Source: Fragum whitleyi
Taxonomy: Eukaryota > Mollusca > Bivalvia > Cardiida > Cardiidae
Assembly: GCA_948146395.1 (NCBI GenBank)
Contig: OX411549.1
Location: forward strand, 39,417,692 to 39,481,691
Reading direction: 5' to 3'
DNA length: 64,000 nt
Made by a program: the position numbers and the translations under genes. Under the pieces are notes generated by a model, which was not told the origin of the DNA, did no database searches, and saw only the letters and a list, made by a program, of their open reading frames with translations. Positions within the stretch are counted from its first letter, which is position 1; each line of letters starts with the position of its first letter. Below are positions 32,510 through 43,890 of the stretch, one piece after another.

Positions 32510-33451
32510 CTGAACCACAAAAGAAACGTCGCTCTAGAACAATTGTATTCATATAAAAACCTTTGGGCGAAAAGGCTTATCTTTTACTTTTCAATGAACA
32601 GTTATTTTCTAAATTGGTGTAAAACACCTATTATAGCAAAAATTGAGATAATGGCGATTCTTTTGTCTATGTCAAACTCCAAACATATGACCATATAGGT
32701 ATTGCAAAACGTAACTTACTCAAATCTAACAGTGGTTGGTGATTTGTTCTGAATGGATGTATGTGTACAAAGACAGGATTTTGAGAAGTTTTGGGGGCTT
32801 TGGCGAAGACTTATTCCAAGCAAATTATTGCATAACCAAATTTCCTAAAAAATTCGTGTGTTCCATTCCTTAGCTGCCAGTACTAGCTGTTTGTGTCATT
32901 GAAATGTTTTTATGCCATTGGTGAACAACTGCCCTGCGTTTAGGATCACCAAACGGTGCAAACAGTTTTCAAATTGCATCCCGCTTTGCATGTTCGCGCA
33001 CGTGCAAAGAGGGATACAAATAGAAAACTGTTTGCACAGTTTGGTGATCCTAAACGCAGGGCTGATATCCGTCATGAAAAGCATGGTTGAATACTGTACA
33101 AAAATCTTTGAATTCATTTTATCTCTTATTTGGAAGGGAATCGGAGAGGCTTTTTATGAAAATTCGATACCAAAAAACCAATACTTTTCAGCTGTTTTGA
33201 CACCACCACTTACTAACGAAAATATACTTATTTAAATTTTGCGAAAATCCACTGAAAACTTTTCCCATCCATTAAAGAGAGTACCAACGTTATTCACAAC
33301 CAATATAAAAGCAAAACTTTGTACAAATGGGTTTTATTTTCTTAATTTGGAGTTCAGTTGATTTTTAATGTTACCAAAAGAACATCGATGTTCATAATTT
33401 TGTCCTTTTTTCTACGAGTCTAGAATATGCGACGTTTCTTTTGTGATTCAG
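32510..33451. mobile_element. TA-flanked TIR element I3 (Tc1/mariner-like), with nested family B
   Basis: TA|CTGAACCACAAAAGAAACGT CGC at left and its inverse GCGACGTTTCTTTTGTGATT CAG|TA at right; 942 bp. The termini resemble those of I1 (CT.A...CCAAAAGAAA...GC). No intact transposase frame. A family B foldback sits in the middle at 32931-33062. Confidence 0.75.
32931..33062. repeat. Family B foldback, copy 6, nested in I3
   Basis: GCCCTGCGTTTAGGATCACC and GGTGATCCTAAACGCAGGGC are exact inverted ends. The core is CATCCCGCTTTGCATGTTCG ..CACGTGCAAAGAGGGATAC. Arms about 58 bp. Confidence 0.9.
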
Positions 33452-34115
33452 TATACAGGCGTTTAATGTTTGTATAAAACCAAAGAAATTTATCTGCCAA
33501 GGAAAGTAAACAAACAATGGACATGTCATATACAGACAGTATTTCTTTGTCGAATACCAACATATTCTGTTATTGTAAGTAGTTTCCTACAATAATACAA
33601 TGTCCATATTTGGTAAAATTTGATCGATGGAATAAACGGGAAAAAGATGTTATAAGGAGGAAACACAGTTTTGTGTTCATATCTTAATCCAATCAGTGAT
33701 TCAGATGTGTTTCTAATTTCTTTCTTTCCGCTCTTTAACAACTATGATGATTTCTCAAGTTCTATAAATGGGTGCCTCATAATTAAAACTCCTGTGATTT
33801 TTTTTTGTTGTTGTTGTTGATTTTTGTCATATTTTACCCATGTAAGGCCGGAGATTCTATAGTATTACATCAGATTTCTTGCTTCAATCTACAGTTGAAA
33901 TTTGAATAAATTCTCAATTGTGAATTTAAAAAAAGTTTTGTGATAACGGGCTCAAATTGTCTAGGTTTTGAAAATTTGGGTATAAACAAGGGCACTGATG
34001 TTTGTCTTTGTTTTCGAAAATGTCTTAAGTTTCTTCCGCCTTAATTGATTTTTCAAAATTCTATGATATTCAAGCACTAAAAAAGGATTGCATGATAAAA
34101 AGAATACATGAAAGT
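33452..34115. other. Unassigned DNA
   Basis: AT-rich; a short TGTTG run near 33805. No convincing exon. Confidence 0.4.
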
Positions 34116-34266
34116 GTCTAAAGATATCAATGTAATCTGGTCGCAGCTGAGAGAAATTATCATGACTAAGCAAAGCCTCGTCATGATAAATTCTCATGAC
34201 TAGGCAAAGCCTCGTCACGATAAATTCTCTCAACCTCGACAAGATAGCATTGATATTTTAAGACCC
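34116..34266. repeat. Hairpin with duplicated GCAAAGCCTCGTCATGA apex
   Basis: GTCTAAAGATATCAATG pairs with CATTGATATTTTAAGAC, and GAGAGAA with TTCTCTC. The middle has two near-identical ~35-bp units, ATCATGACTAAGCAAAGCCT CGTCATGATAAATTCTC. A diverged relative lies at 41186-41325. Confidence 0.8.
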
Positions 34267-34305
34267 TTACATAAAATATATGAATTATTCTCTATTTTCT
34301 CTTAG

Positions 34306-34439
34306 TGATGCCAAAACTTAATGGAGAGTTTGAACACCATTTATTGAGGACGTGCTGTAAAAGACGCCTTTTCACAGATGAACAAGCAGATCTTTATCTG
34401 TATCGTGCATGTGAAAAAGGCTTTCACTTAGATGATTGA
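34306..34439 (+). CDS. Possible 3' terminal coding exon, unknown product
   Basis: A pyrimidine-rich acceptor (TTCTCTATTTTCTCTTAG|TG) is followed by an open frame to TGA at 34437-34439. The first two bases would complete a split codon, followed by Met-Pro-Lys. The 43-residue tail is charged and Cys-containing (LRTCCKRRLFTDEQADLYLY, then RACEKGFHLDD), which looks more like protein than the Phe/Ile/Leu/Ser-rich products of random AT-rich frames. AATAAA at 34554-34559 lies 115 bp past the stop. No repeat family covers it. Against it: a stop-free run of this length is not rare by chance, no upstream exon was found, and I recognise no family. Confidence 0.35.
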
Positions 34440-34553
34440 TAACATTATTCAATACATTTCTTTGATCAATAGAATGTTGATGATTATCATACACAGTGCA
34501 TATCCCATTTATGTAGACAGCCATGTTCAAGAAAAGAATCAAAGTAAAATTTC

Positions 34554-34559
34554 AATAAA
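34554..34559 (+). terminator. Possible polyadenylation signal AATAAA
   Basis: Canonical hexamer 115 bp downstream of the stop of the possible terminal exon. AATAAA is common by chance in such AT-rich DNA. Confidence 0.25.
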
Positions 34560-35520
34560 AAAAATGTTTCGGTCATTACAAAGTATCTATCACGAAAGGC
34601 CTATTTTTTTTATATTTTTTTATTTACAAACAATATCTAAAATTCTAACATGCTACAATATTTATCTGATCCTTGGCTATACAAAATACGACGTAACAAG
34701 TTCTTATCTTTTCATTTCTATGAGTTTTAACGTGCATTTTTAACAATCATTGTATTGGATTTTCGGTTTGTAACGGTTAAGCCTATTTATTCTACTTTCC
34801 ATGTGCCTTGGAGTTCAAACATTTAAAATAAACTCCATCAAAAGTGATTCCCACATATCCATTAATATGATACATTATAGCATATATACAATCTACATCA
34901 AGTGAAAGTATGATATTTCGATTTATGGTCTATTGATAAAAGTGCGTGAGATACAATACGCTCCATTAAACAGTTCTTTATGGGTATGCATTACCAATTA
35001 GGTTACAGAATCTTGTTTTCGCGCATGATTTTGTCGTACAAAATGGAAATCAATACTGTATACAAATGTAAACAAAACTGGATAAAACATCATTCAGAAA
35101 TTCTGTAGCCGGCAATAAATCAAATCTGATACAATTGTAGTCCAATTTCTTATTGGGCCGATGTGATACATATCTTGCGGATGAATTATACATTGTGTTT
35201 GTAAACTCTGCATTTTTGCGGACGCATGATATTCCATATTGAATGGAGTCCTAAGATACATATTTTTCGGATGAATTCTATTTTATTTATAGACAGTGCA
35301 TTTTGAAGACAAAAATTGTTCTCACAAAGAATATGGCCCTATGATACTAATCTTTCGGACTTATCGTATTTTGATTGTAAACACTGCATTCCTGAAGAGT
35401 AAATTGTTTTCAAAAGGATATGAATTCGAAGTGGCCCCATACACGGTCGTTATGATTGACAAGATATTAAATTGATAAATTGACCGATCTTTGATACTGG
35501 TCATAAACGATAAAAAATAA
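34560..35520. other. Unassigned, weak internal repetition
   Basis: Between 35150 and 35410 there are three loose repeats of TGATACATATCTTGCGGATG AATTNTA followed by a TGTAAACNCTGCATTN block. Otherwise nothing. Confidence 0.4.
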
Positions 35521-35546
35521 ATAGAGGATATTGAACGAGAGGTGAT

Positions 35547-35948
35547 TTTAAAATACTGAATTTATTAAACGAGTCATCTATAAACAGATAAAAACGAGGC
35601 TGCGCCGAGTTTTTATCTGTTTATAGATGACGAGTTTAATAAATTCTGTATTTTATGAGCACAAATTTGATAATCTATTTATAATATGACCTGAATATCC
35701 GCAAAAAAACTTAGAGAATTACAGATATTTATTACTTCAAGTTATTCCGCTAACATAAAACGCCGTTTGCAATTTGATGTCATCAACACATTATGACGTC
35801 TTTTTCACAATGAAAATATGACGTTGCTAAAAGTTCTTAGCTCATTTCATAGTTATTCCACTAGTGTATAAACACCCGTGTAACATCAAAAATATTCAAC
35901 GGGGTTATTTCACTCCCGCGACGTACGTCATATTATAATATATAATTT
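35547..35948. mobile_element. Family E copy 4: hairpin plus CRE-like module
   Basis: Hairpin 35550-35661 with arms ATACTGAATTTATTAAACGA and the exact stem AAACAGATAAAAACGAGGC / TTTTTATCTGTTTATAGATGACGAG, apex CGAGGCTGCGCCGAG. The right module (to 35948) reads TTATTCCGCTAACATAAAAC GCC, TTATGACGTC and TTATTCCACTAGTGTA, then CACTCCCGCGACGTACGTCA. CRE-like sites are single-base variants. Confidence 0.85.
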
Positions 35949-36626
35949 AACGTATATGGGCGAAACTGAATATTTGTAGCACTGTCAATATCATTAAGAA
36001 TATATTGATGGTATAGTGGCCACAGGAGAAATTGTCATCTTGTCGAGCCAAGGGTTACGAACGTTTTACTTATCTTATTCGAGAAGAAGCTATCGATTCG
36101 ATACCCCTTGACTCGTGAAGATGAGAAATTGTATGCATGCGTCTATATTGTTCTGTTGCGCAACATATTTTATCTTCCTTTATTTTTCCAATTATCCATT
36201 ATCATTGGAATTCATTTCCAATCAAGGACACAATCAAGTGGGTTATCATCGCGTGCGTAGTTCATGATAATATCTGATTGGAACTAAATTTCGAAGTGGT
36301 TATCATAGATTATAAAATTTCAGATCAAAATGAAGTTGATATAACCGGTAGTAATGAATATGTGTTAAAATATGCTTAAAAAAAGATATCATCATAGCTC
36401 ATAAATGATATAACTTTCTACTGTATATGGTATTTGTCCTTATTTCCGAAAATTCTACATTAATATCTTTTAACATTAGGAGCTTGAAATGTGTAAAGTA
36501 ATTGAGAATTTTCAGAAACGAAATAAAACAAAGACATAAAATAGCCTTTTTTACACCGAGACTAAATTACATTTAAAAAAATAATACATCCATGTATTTT
36601 TCGGCAGAATACGCATTCAAGATTCA
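35949..36626. other. Unassigned DNA
   Basis: No recognised repeat or exon. Confidence 0.4.
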
Positions 36627-36745
36627 AGAAATGTGAAAAGTGCGAAAAGTTTCGACTCTACTCAGTCAGCGCATCGTGCGCTGTCTGACTAGAGTCGTCT
36701 CTTTATGCACAATCCATGTCGTCCCTTTGTGTCAAATTGGTCTTA
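36627..36745 (+). repeat. Family C fragment, copy 5
   Basis: GTGCGAAAAGTTTCGACTCT and GTCAGCGCATCGTGCGCTGT CTGACTAGAGTCG correspond to the family C core, without terminal repeats. A T-run follows at 36757-36780. Confidence 0.6.
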
Positions 36746-37254
36746 TTTACGGTGTTTTTTTTTTGTTTTTTTTTTTTTTTACACAATTCACTTCAAAAGT
36801 CTGTTTATGGAGCACCTTTATCTGAAGGTTTAATGAAACACTAGGAAACTAAAATCTTTCTAAAACGTACAAGGGAAGAGGGTATCACGAGGGTATTAGT
36901 GCATATTGATAAGGGCTTCAGCACCGTAATGGCGGCGATGTCACGTAATAATAATATTGTGGCCATCCAATTTTTGAAAATACATGTTATACATGTACAT
37001 GTTTTTTAAAGGTTAAAGATGTAAAACTTTGTCCAAGCTTCCTTTCCGTTTTATAAATATATCATCAATGTATAATGTTTGTTTACATGTACATGTTCAT
37101 GTTATTTGATGTCTTTGTTTATTGTACATTATTTGACGAGAAACTGTCAAGTTTACGTCAATTAGCTATCTTGGGTCTTGAAAATCTTGAATCTTTTGAA
37201 TGTGCCATTGGACACTTTTTTTTCATATGGTCCATAATTTGATCTTCTTTCATA

Positions 37255-37505
37255 TATGAGCCTGTGCATGACATTTCCAACAATTTGACTTGTGAGTACA
37301 TTGCAAACCTTGAGCAGCATAGGCATCAAAATATAGCAGTTATAAGCTAACCTGACTGTCTAAAGATACCTCGAGACCTCATCAATCTTTAAAGTGCACT
37401 GTGAAGGCTATGGTCAGACTGTGCTGATGCGCCGGCTGACCAGAGTCTTTGCCCTGTACTCATTCAAAATTATTGGAAATGTCTCGCAAAGGCCCAAATA
37501 TGAGT
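37255..37505. mobile_element. Family D element, copy 4
   Basis: ATATGAGCCTGTGCATGACA TTTCC and GGAAATGTCTCGCAAAGGCC are inverted ends; core GGTCAGACTGTGCTGATGCG CCGGCTGACCAGAGTC. Part of the first duplicated unit. Confidence 0.8.
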
Positions 37506-38039
37506 TATTTACACCACTTGGGAAAAAAGGGCAGAAGTTAGGAAAGTCTACGTGGCGTTTTATGATTCCACCCACCAATATATCTGCTATCTTATTGGTG
37601 CTTCCATTAAGATTCTTCAGAGCTATCCGAATTTTCTGTCTGTAGACACATGTTTATTGCTCGGTCGATTATCATTATGGTCTGGTCACTAATTTTCGTC
37701 TAGTCTAACGCTTGATATTTCAGCCTTTAACATGACATTTTTGTGAAACCTTCAAAATAAATTTACTTTGTCCCAGCTTCTCATCCGTTTTGTATATACC
37801 CCTGCAATGTTGCTGGTTTTGTTTGTTTGTTTGTTAATTTGTTTGTTTTATTTCTTTTTTTTTTTTTTGTCAAATGTGTATTTTCATGTTCTTCGATGTC
37901 TTTGTATGTTGAACATTATTTGACGACAAACGGTCAAGTTCACGTCCATAAGCTATTAAGAATCATGAAAATCTAGAATCTTGTAAATGTGCCATTAGAC
38001 AGTATTTTATTTCATATGGTTCATAGTTTGAAATTCTTT

Positions 38040-38295
38040 CATATATTAACCTGTGCGTGGCATTTCCAACAATCTGACAAGTGATTGCATTGCAAACATT
38101 GAGCAGCACAGGCAGCAAAATATAGCAGTAATAAGCTTACATGACTGTCTAAAGATACTTCGAGACCTCATCTATCTATAAAGTGCAGTGTGAAGGCTAT
38201 GGTCAGACTGTGCGGATGCGCAGGCTGACCAGAGTCTTTGCTATGTACCCATTCAAAATTGTTGGAAATGTCACGCAAAGGCCCATACATGAGTT
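38040..38295. mobile_element. Family D element, copy 5
   Basis: Counterpart of copy 4 in the second unit: AACCTGTGCGTGGCATTTCC and GGAAATGTCACGCAAAGGCC. The core palindrome GGTCAGACTGTGCGGATGCG CAGGCTGACC is intact here. Confidence 0.85.
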
Positions 38296-38525
38296 ATTTA
38301 CACAACTTTGGAAAAAAGGCAGAGATTGGGTTAGTCAACGAGGCGTTTTATGATTCCACCCACCAATATATCTGCTATCTTATTGGTGCTTCCATTAGGG
38401 ATTCTTCAGAGCTATCCGAATTCTCTGTCTGTAGACACATGTTTATTGCCCGGTCGATTATTGTTATGGTCTGGTCACTAATTTTCGTCTGGTCTAACGC
38501 TTGATATTTCAGCCTTTTTTTGTGT

Positions 38526-39228
38526 GACATTTCAAACAGATTGACATTCGTTTATATCGCGAAACACTGCGTTAGTTTTAACAACATGGTACTCTTTGAT
38601 TTCTTTGCGACACTAAGCAGATTCATACATCAGTGTGTTCAAGTTTTTGGTTTCATACCCTAACGTTAAAAAAAAAAAACTCCTATCATATCTTATAATT
38701 TGATATCATGAAGCAGTAATGGAATTATTTCTCGATATTAAGACATATTTTTACAGGACTACTTTGCGCACAACCTTAAAAATCGCTGTGCACTCAAAAT
38801 TGATTTCTTTGTAATAAAACAAACTTTTCAGTCAATCAGTATGCTGGAAAGAAATAATATTAAATTATTCTGTAAAGACAGGTACCTTTAGTGCGATTGA
38901 AACAATTCACTGGGATCAAAGTGATCGGCTATGTTATCATGAAAAATTCGAGATATCCACTGAAAATAAGGTCGGTGTAATTGATATCTTTTTAAGGAGA
39001 GACAAAGTGACTTGTAGGAATCAATTCAAATGGAAACATGATTAATTATCATCCGGAAGAACCGCGGCTCTCTATTTGCCTTCGTTTCCATTTACTAACT
39101 TTGTTTGGAATTATCTGTCGATATGAGTTTCATGTTAGCAGAGCATGTGGGAAATTCCATAAGAGCTTTGACCCGGCAATCCGGTCCCGCTTTCCGGTGA
39201 AAATATAATACGTAAATTGTATTTAAGG
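38526..39228. other. Unassigned DNA
   Basis: AT-rich, no recognised element. Confidence 0.4.
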
Positions 39229-39299
39229 AATGTAATAGAATATCGCTAAATTCTTTCAAAATGGACGAAATTAGCGATATCATATTACCTTCCTGTAAT
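39229..39299. repeat. Isolated family A central hairpin
   Basis: GTAATAGAATATCGCTAAAT and CGAAATTAGCGATATCATAT TACCTTCC correspond to the family A hairpin, but the surrounding MITE body and TIRs are not recognisable. Confidence 0.65.
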
Positions 39300-39410
39300 A
39301 TCATCCAAAAACAAACTCGCTTATTTTTCCCAATCAATATTATCATGAAATCAATATAAAACCATTAATCAGGGCAATTTAACTATGCTCTTAACTGAAG
39401 TTTTTGCTCC

Positions 39411-39699
<289 letters not shown>

Positions 39700-39703
<4 letters not shown>

Positions 39704-40475
39704 GGGTAAAATTGTCGTTTTTTTTTAAGAAGGCCATGTTGAAAATAAGATCTATTTTACATATATTCTTAACATGTAACTTTCTAAATACAGGTATTCT
39801 TATTAGCATTATGATTACTATTATAGGCATTTTTGAACTGCAAAACCTTTGCAAGTCATTGCAATAATAGTTCCTATTTCGGTCTTTCAGGATATAACTT
39901 CAGTCGGGGAATAACCGCCAGACAAGTAAACCTCATTTCCTTGATTTCTGCCATAAAAAGCGCCGCTGTCAAAATATTTGTTCCCCTTCTTGATTTCTCT
40001 TATGAGATATATAAATACTCTTTTATGCTATCTGGGCCAAATGTATTAGATTGACGGCGCAGTCGGATTGTACAGAAATGTGTTTCATTGATTGGTGTCG
40101 ATTCTATGTTTGACAAGTAATTCGTATACAATAACGAAGAATGTAATAAATAACATCTTAGTAAATTATAATTTATAATGTTTACAAAGATGAAAAAAAG
40201 GTTGAGTGCAACTAATTGTAACTGTTGTTTCATTGCCGCCTACATATTTTGTGTGGAATATGTAATTGGCAGTTATCTTTTAGCCACCAAAAATTGTGAG
40301 CATTGAATCGAAATTATTCTGAATGCGATTGAAAATCTGAATAATTGCCATACACGTATGTTATTCTGTGTTATCATTCACCAGTAACAAGGGTCTGGTT
40401 ACCCGCCGACAATTTAACGCTTCAAGTTTATTTTGCCAACTTTCTATAAAAGTGAGTAAATAAAGTAAAGTTTCT
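39700..40475. other. Unassigned; weak exon-like acceptor
   Basis: ATTTCGGTCTTTCAG| at 39874-39888 precedes a frame to TGA near 40054 (GYNFSRGITARQ...), but the downstream residues are unremarkable and there is no supporting evidence. Confidence 0.25.
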
Positions 40476-40790
40476 GGCTCGTTGGCCGAGTGGTTAGCGC
40501 GCTCGACTCGTAACCTGGAGGTTGCGGGTTCGAGCCCAACCGGAGGCGGGTAGTGTATTTGGGCAGGACACTTACAGGCAGGGTCCCAGTCCACCCAGCT
40601 GTAAAAATGGGTAGCAGTGGTTAGAAACCATTGCCTCTCTCTCTATGTGTAGGATAAGAACTGGAATGAGTTAGAACCACGATGGAAATAAGGGTCATTC
40701 GACCCCTTATCATGTTATCCTCGAGTGAAGAAAAAAAATCTTAAACCTTAAATGCAACAACATGTCACTTTGGCTCCGCCCTGCCAGGAG
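40476..40790 (+). mobile_element. SINE K2, tRNA-derived
   Basis: The head has an A box (TTGGCCGAGTGGTTAGCGCG) and B box (GGGTTCGAGCCC) in a tRNA fold with CTCGTAA as the anticodon-loop region. The body contains GGGCAGGACACTTACAGGC, CCCAGTCCACCCAGCTGTAA AAATGGGTA, and the tail CACTTTGGCTCCGCCCTGCC. No clear target-site duplication. The minus-strand frame across the head gives the familiar VGLEPATSRL artefact peptide. Confidence 0.8.
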
Positions 40791-41185
40791 AAATATATAT
40801 GGTAAATCACTATTCATTTATATATCTTATTTCTTTTCTTTTTTTTACTTTTTAACAAGAATCTAGTTCTAATTTCAGAATAAATCTTGTGCGTTTGGAT
40901 GAGGGTTAGATTGGGTTGCCTTTTTTTTTCGTATGTGTATGTGTGTCTTGTACCTTAACCTCTTGGTTGTTCCTCAAGTTGCTAACAATAATAACAGAAA
41001 AAAAAAAACAAATACATGTACTCAAAATCAACTCAATTTTTTCATAGTATCAATTCATTAAGGTTATGCTTTCCTCAAGAGAAACTTTGAAATCGATGTC
41101 GGTGTCAGTGTCGAAAAGTTTACGGAGATATCGTTATTCATCACGCAATGAATCCTGTATTGACCTGATATCACACGCCTGATAA

Positions 41186-41325
41186 CATTAAATGATATCA
41201 GATAAGTTTAATTAAACTAAAACACTGAAAATGATTGCATGATAAATAATATGTTCCTTCAAAGTCTTATCATGATAAATTTTCCAAACCTCGACAAGAA
41301 AACGTTGGTATTTAAAGACAATAAC
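41186..41325. repeat. Diverged relative of the 34.1-kb hairpin
   Basis: Shares AAAGTCTTATCATGATAAAT TTTCC and AACCTCGACAAGA.AACGTTGGTATTTAAAGAC with 34180-34266. The left arm is eroded. Confidence 0.5.
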
Positions 41326-41365
41326 ATTTTTTCTTTAACGCCTTTCGTTGGATTATGATACAGTT

Positions 41366-41500
41366 AATTCACGTTTTTTCAGGTGTTACATTTGCAGAGA
41401 CCCGAAAAATGGTTAAACTCCCGAGTGCGAAGCACGAGGGTGTTTAAGCATTTTGAAGGTCTCTGCAAATGCTAACGCCTGAAAAAAACAACCGTGAATT
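41366..41500. repeat. 135-bp hairpin
   Basis: TTTTTTCAGGTGTTACATTT GCAGAGACC pairs with GGTCTCTGCAAATGCTAACG CCTGAAAAAA. Apex region CTCCCGAGTGCGAAGCACGA GG. Confidence 0.85.
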
Positions 41501-42967
41501 GACGCTATTATTTCATAAAAAGAAAGAATATAGTGTTTATTCAAACAGAAATTGCAAAATAATTCACAGAAAAGCTTTAAAACTAGTTCCAAAACCGACA
41601 ATGTGTTTGAAAAATTGCTTTTTTTTTTTTGCATTGTGCCGTCACTTTTGTGTATACCGACTTTGCTTGGTAGGTGATGACGTTATTATTATTATTGACG
41701 CGGGAATAGAATCGACGTTTTTATTAATGCTCTATATAAATGTTTAACAAAGAAACTGATACAGTTAAAAAGCCCTGACTCAGGATATTTAAGTAGAAAA
41801 AGGCCGGAATTTACCTATTAATCTACGTTTTCTCCCATAAACCCTTTGGGTTTGTACGTAAACGCATGCCTATAAGGACCCGAAAGCGCACTTTTTATGC
41901 AATAATGAGAAATAACGATAGATTACTTTTGACAAATACACCTCCAAGTCAGTGAAATTATAAGAAAAATATACCCTGCTTTCGTGCATTTTACCCTTTT
42001 GTCGTAATCTAAACGAGCCAAAATAAACAAATGAAGTCAACCCGTTACATAGTAATCACGTGCCATATGACGCGCTTTTTTATAATTTGTCAAAAAAAAA
42101 AAAAAAAAACCAAGAAAAATCACATTCGGTATCATTTTTGTATTTTAGGAATAGAATAGTCTTTTTTTTAGTGAGATCTATTAATAGTTTACATGTATTT
42201 CGTAAACAACAAAACAACAAATATTATATTTTCACGGGTAGTAGCTCTGCCACTCGGTGAAATATAGCAGTTGCTGTTCACTCAATGAAATACAAATCGA
42301 TCCTACTCTGAAAAAAAACGATTAGCCTATCCTCTTTATTCTCTTCGTTTCGGTAAAACCAAACATTCCATTTTACGTCATCACCGTAGCTGTACTCAAA
42401 TGTGGTACAGTTCTGCCTTCATAGAAACAATTTATTCGGGCACTTACGCCAAATCAATCATAAAATAACTACATCACTTTCTACCGCTAGCAATTTAAAA
42501 AGAAGAAAAAGACGTATTCTGAGAAATCTCGAGATATTACGGTATCAACATTTTCATTATGAATGGACTACATTGAAAAGCTGTTTCTGCTTTGGACAAA
42601 ACGCTTATAGTTTCCGTTTTAACAAGACTTTTGCAGTGGTGAGATAAGGTGAATTATATTATTGTTTCTTAGGTATTGAACCGGATGAAAAAGCGTATGA
42701 TGCTATTTAAATCGATTTGTTTGTTTTCAATGGTAATGTATTGACAATCGTTTAAATACCCGTAATTGTTGCTATCAATTTACTCTTTAATGACTGTCAA
42801 ATCTCTGCGACATCGACAAACGGGGAAATGCGAAACAAAGATTGAATGCGAAAACAATTAAATAGGAAGATATGTAATAGGTTATCTAAGATATAATTTA
42901 AAAGGTTAATAATGTGTTGTATTGTCAACAAACTAAATTATTTTCTCTTTTTTTCTCATTTTTTTAG
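41501..42967. other. Unassigned DNA
   Basis: AT-rich with an A-run at 42092-42108. Frames of 66-92 codons lack any recognisable motif. Confidence 0.4.
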
Positions 42968-43000
42968 ATACCACCAAATCAAAGAGCCTAGTCAGTTTGA
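42968..43000 (+). CDS. Possible 33-nt mini-exon
   Basis: A 25-nt pyrimidine tract ending TTTTTTTAG is followed after 33 nt by a perfect GTAAGT donor at 43001-43006. Two of three frames are open (phase-1 reading YHQIKEPSQF; phase-2 TTKSKSLVSL). Signals are excellent, but the exon is too short to judge as coding, and family D sequence starts 40 bp downstream. Confidence 0.25.
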
Positions 43001-43040
43001 GTAAGTTTGTCAAATTATGCTACATCATAAGAATAAAAAA

Positions 43041-43287
43041 CATAAGCCAGTGCGAGACCTTTCCGTCGAATTCGCATGTGCGCATAGCAAAGCCCTTTGC
43101 CAGCCAGTGCATCCACAAAAGCTGCCCAGAGTCTTCACTATGCGCTCTGGAAATAGTTAAGGTCTTAACCCCCCTTCAGGGGATCTGCGAATATTCTCTT
43201 TGCATTGTCTTGCTGTTCGGGGGACCGGTCTTTTGATCACAAACACATTAAATGGGTGGAAATGTCACGCAATGGCTCATATATAAG
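43041..43287. mobile_element. Family D element, copy 6
   Basis: CATAAGCCAGTGCGAGACCT TTCC and GGAAATGTCACGCAATGGCT CATATATAAG. The core is degenerate (CCAGCCAGTGCATCCACAAA AGCTGCCCAGAGTCTTCAC). Confidence 0.75.
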
Positions 43288-43517
43288 TTGTAGTTAAAAT
43301 GCTTTATCATTGAAGTACAAATACATGACACAAATTTCAACCAAAATGGGCGAGATTCAATAGACATGACAAAAATTTAATCACTATCAAATTACAAAGA
43401 AATAATTTCGTAACCTGGATGAATGGCAAACTCAGATGCACCAAAAGTACTGTTGGACAAAGCTTAGATAAAAAACAATGTTCATCAGTTTAACTGTCGA
43501 TAAACCCGCGAGTTCTG

Positions 43518-43890
43518 GCACATCCATATTGAGTGCATTCTATGGCACAGAGCTCAATATTTATCGCAGATTATTGTATCGGCTACATATGGTACTTGAG
43601 CCCTTATTAATGACAACAAATAAAGTTCAACTTCTGCGCATAGATAAGTTCAAAAGTACCAAAGTAATCTTGAACAAAGTAAACTAAGACAGAAGTACCA
43701 ATAAATGTAACCTTGCACAAATTTTAAAAGGGAAGCTTAATCGTTCAATATACCTTGATTTGCCGATACATACACAATGAGCTCATTTTATGATGTAGGG
43801 CTCAATTACCGAGGATTGTTGTATCGGTTACATATGGTTCTTGAGTCCTCATTGATGTTAAGGGCGCGGTCCTACGTCAATGACAAATAA
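43518..43890 (+). repeat. Diverged direct repeat, ~250-bp spacing
   Basis: GAGCTCAATATTTATCGCAG ATTATTGTATCGGCTACATA TGGTACTTGAG (43550 on) recurs as GGGCTCAATTACCGAGGATT GTTGTATCGGTTACATATGG TTCTTGAG (43798 on). Confidence 0.6.

Larger units (their letters stand above)
37017..38525 (+). repeat. Segmental tandem duplication, ~788-bp units
   Basis: 37017-37750 and about 37757-38525 are collinear, with matched blocks at a steady ~788-bp offset (for example TATCTGCTATCTTATTGGTG at 37579 and 38367, and AGACACATGTTTATTGC at both). Each unit contains a family D element, so D was present before the duplication. Indels and substitutions are moderate. Confidence 0.85.

Noticed and set aside
40361..40594. 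Minus-strand frame with a VGLEPATSRL peptide
   Set aside because: This is a tRNA-derived SINE head read in reverse, a common false protein in animal databases.
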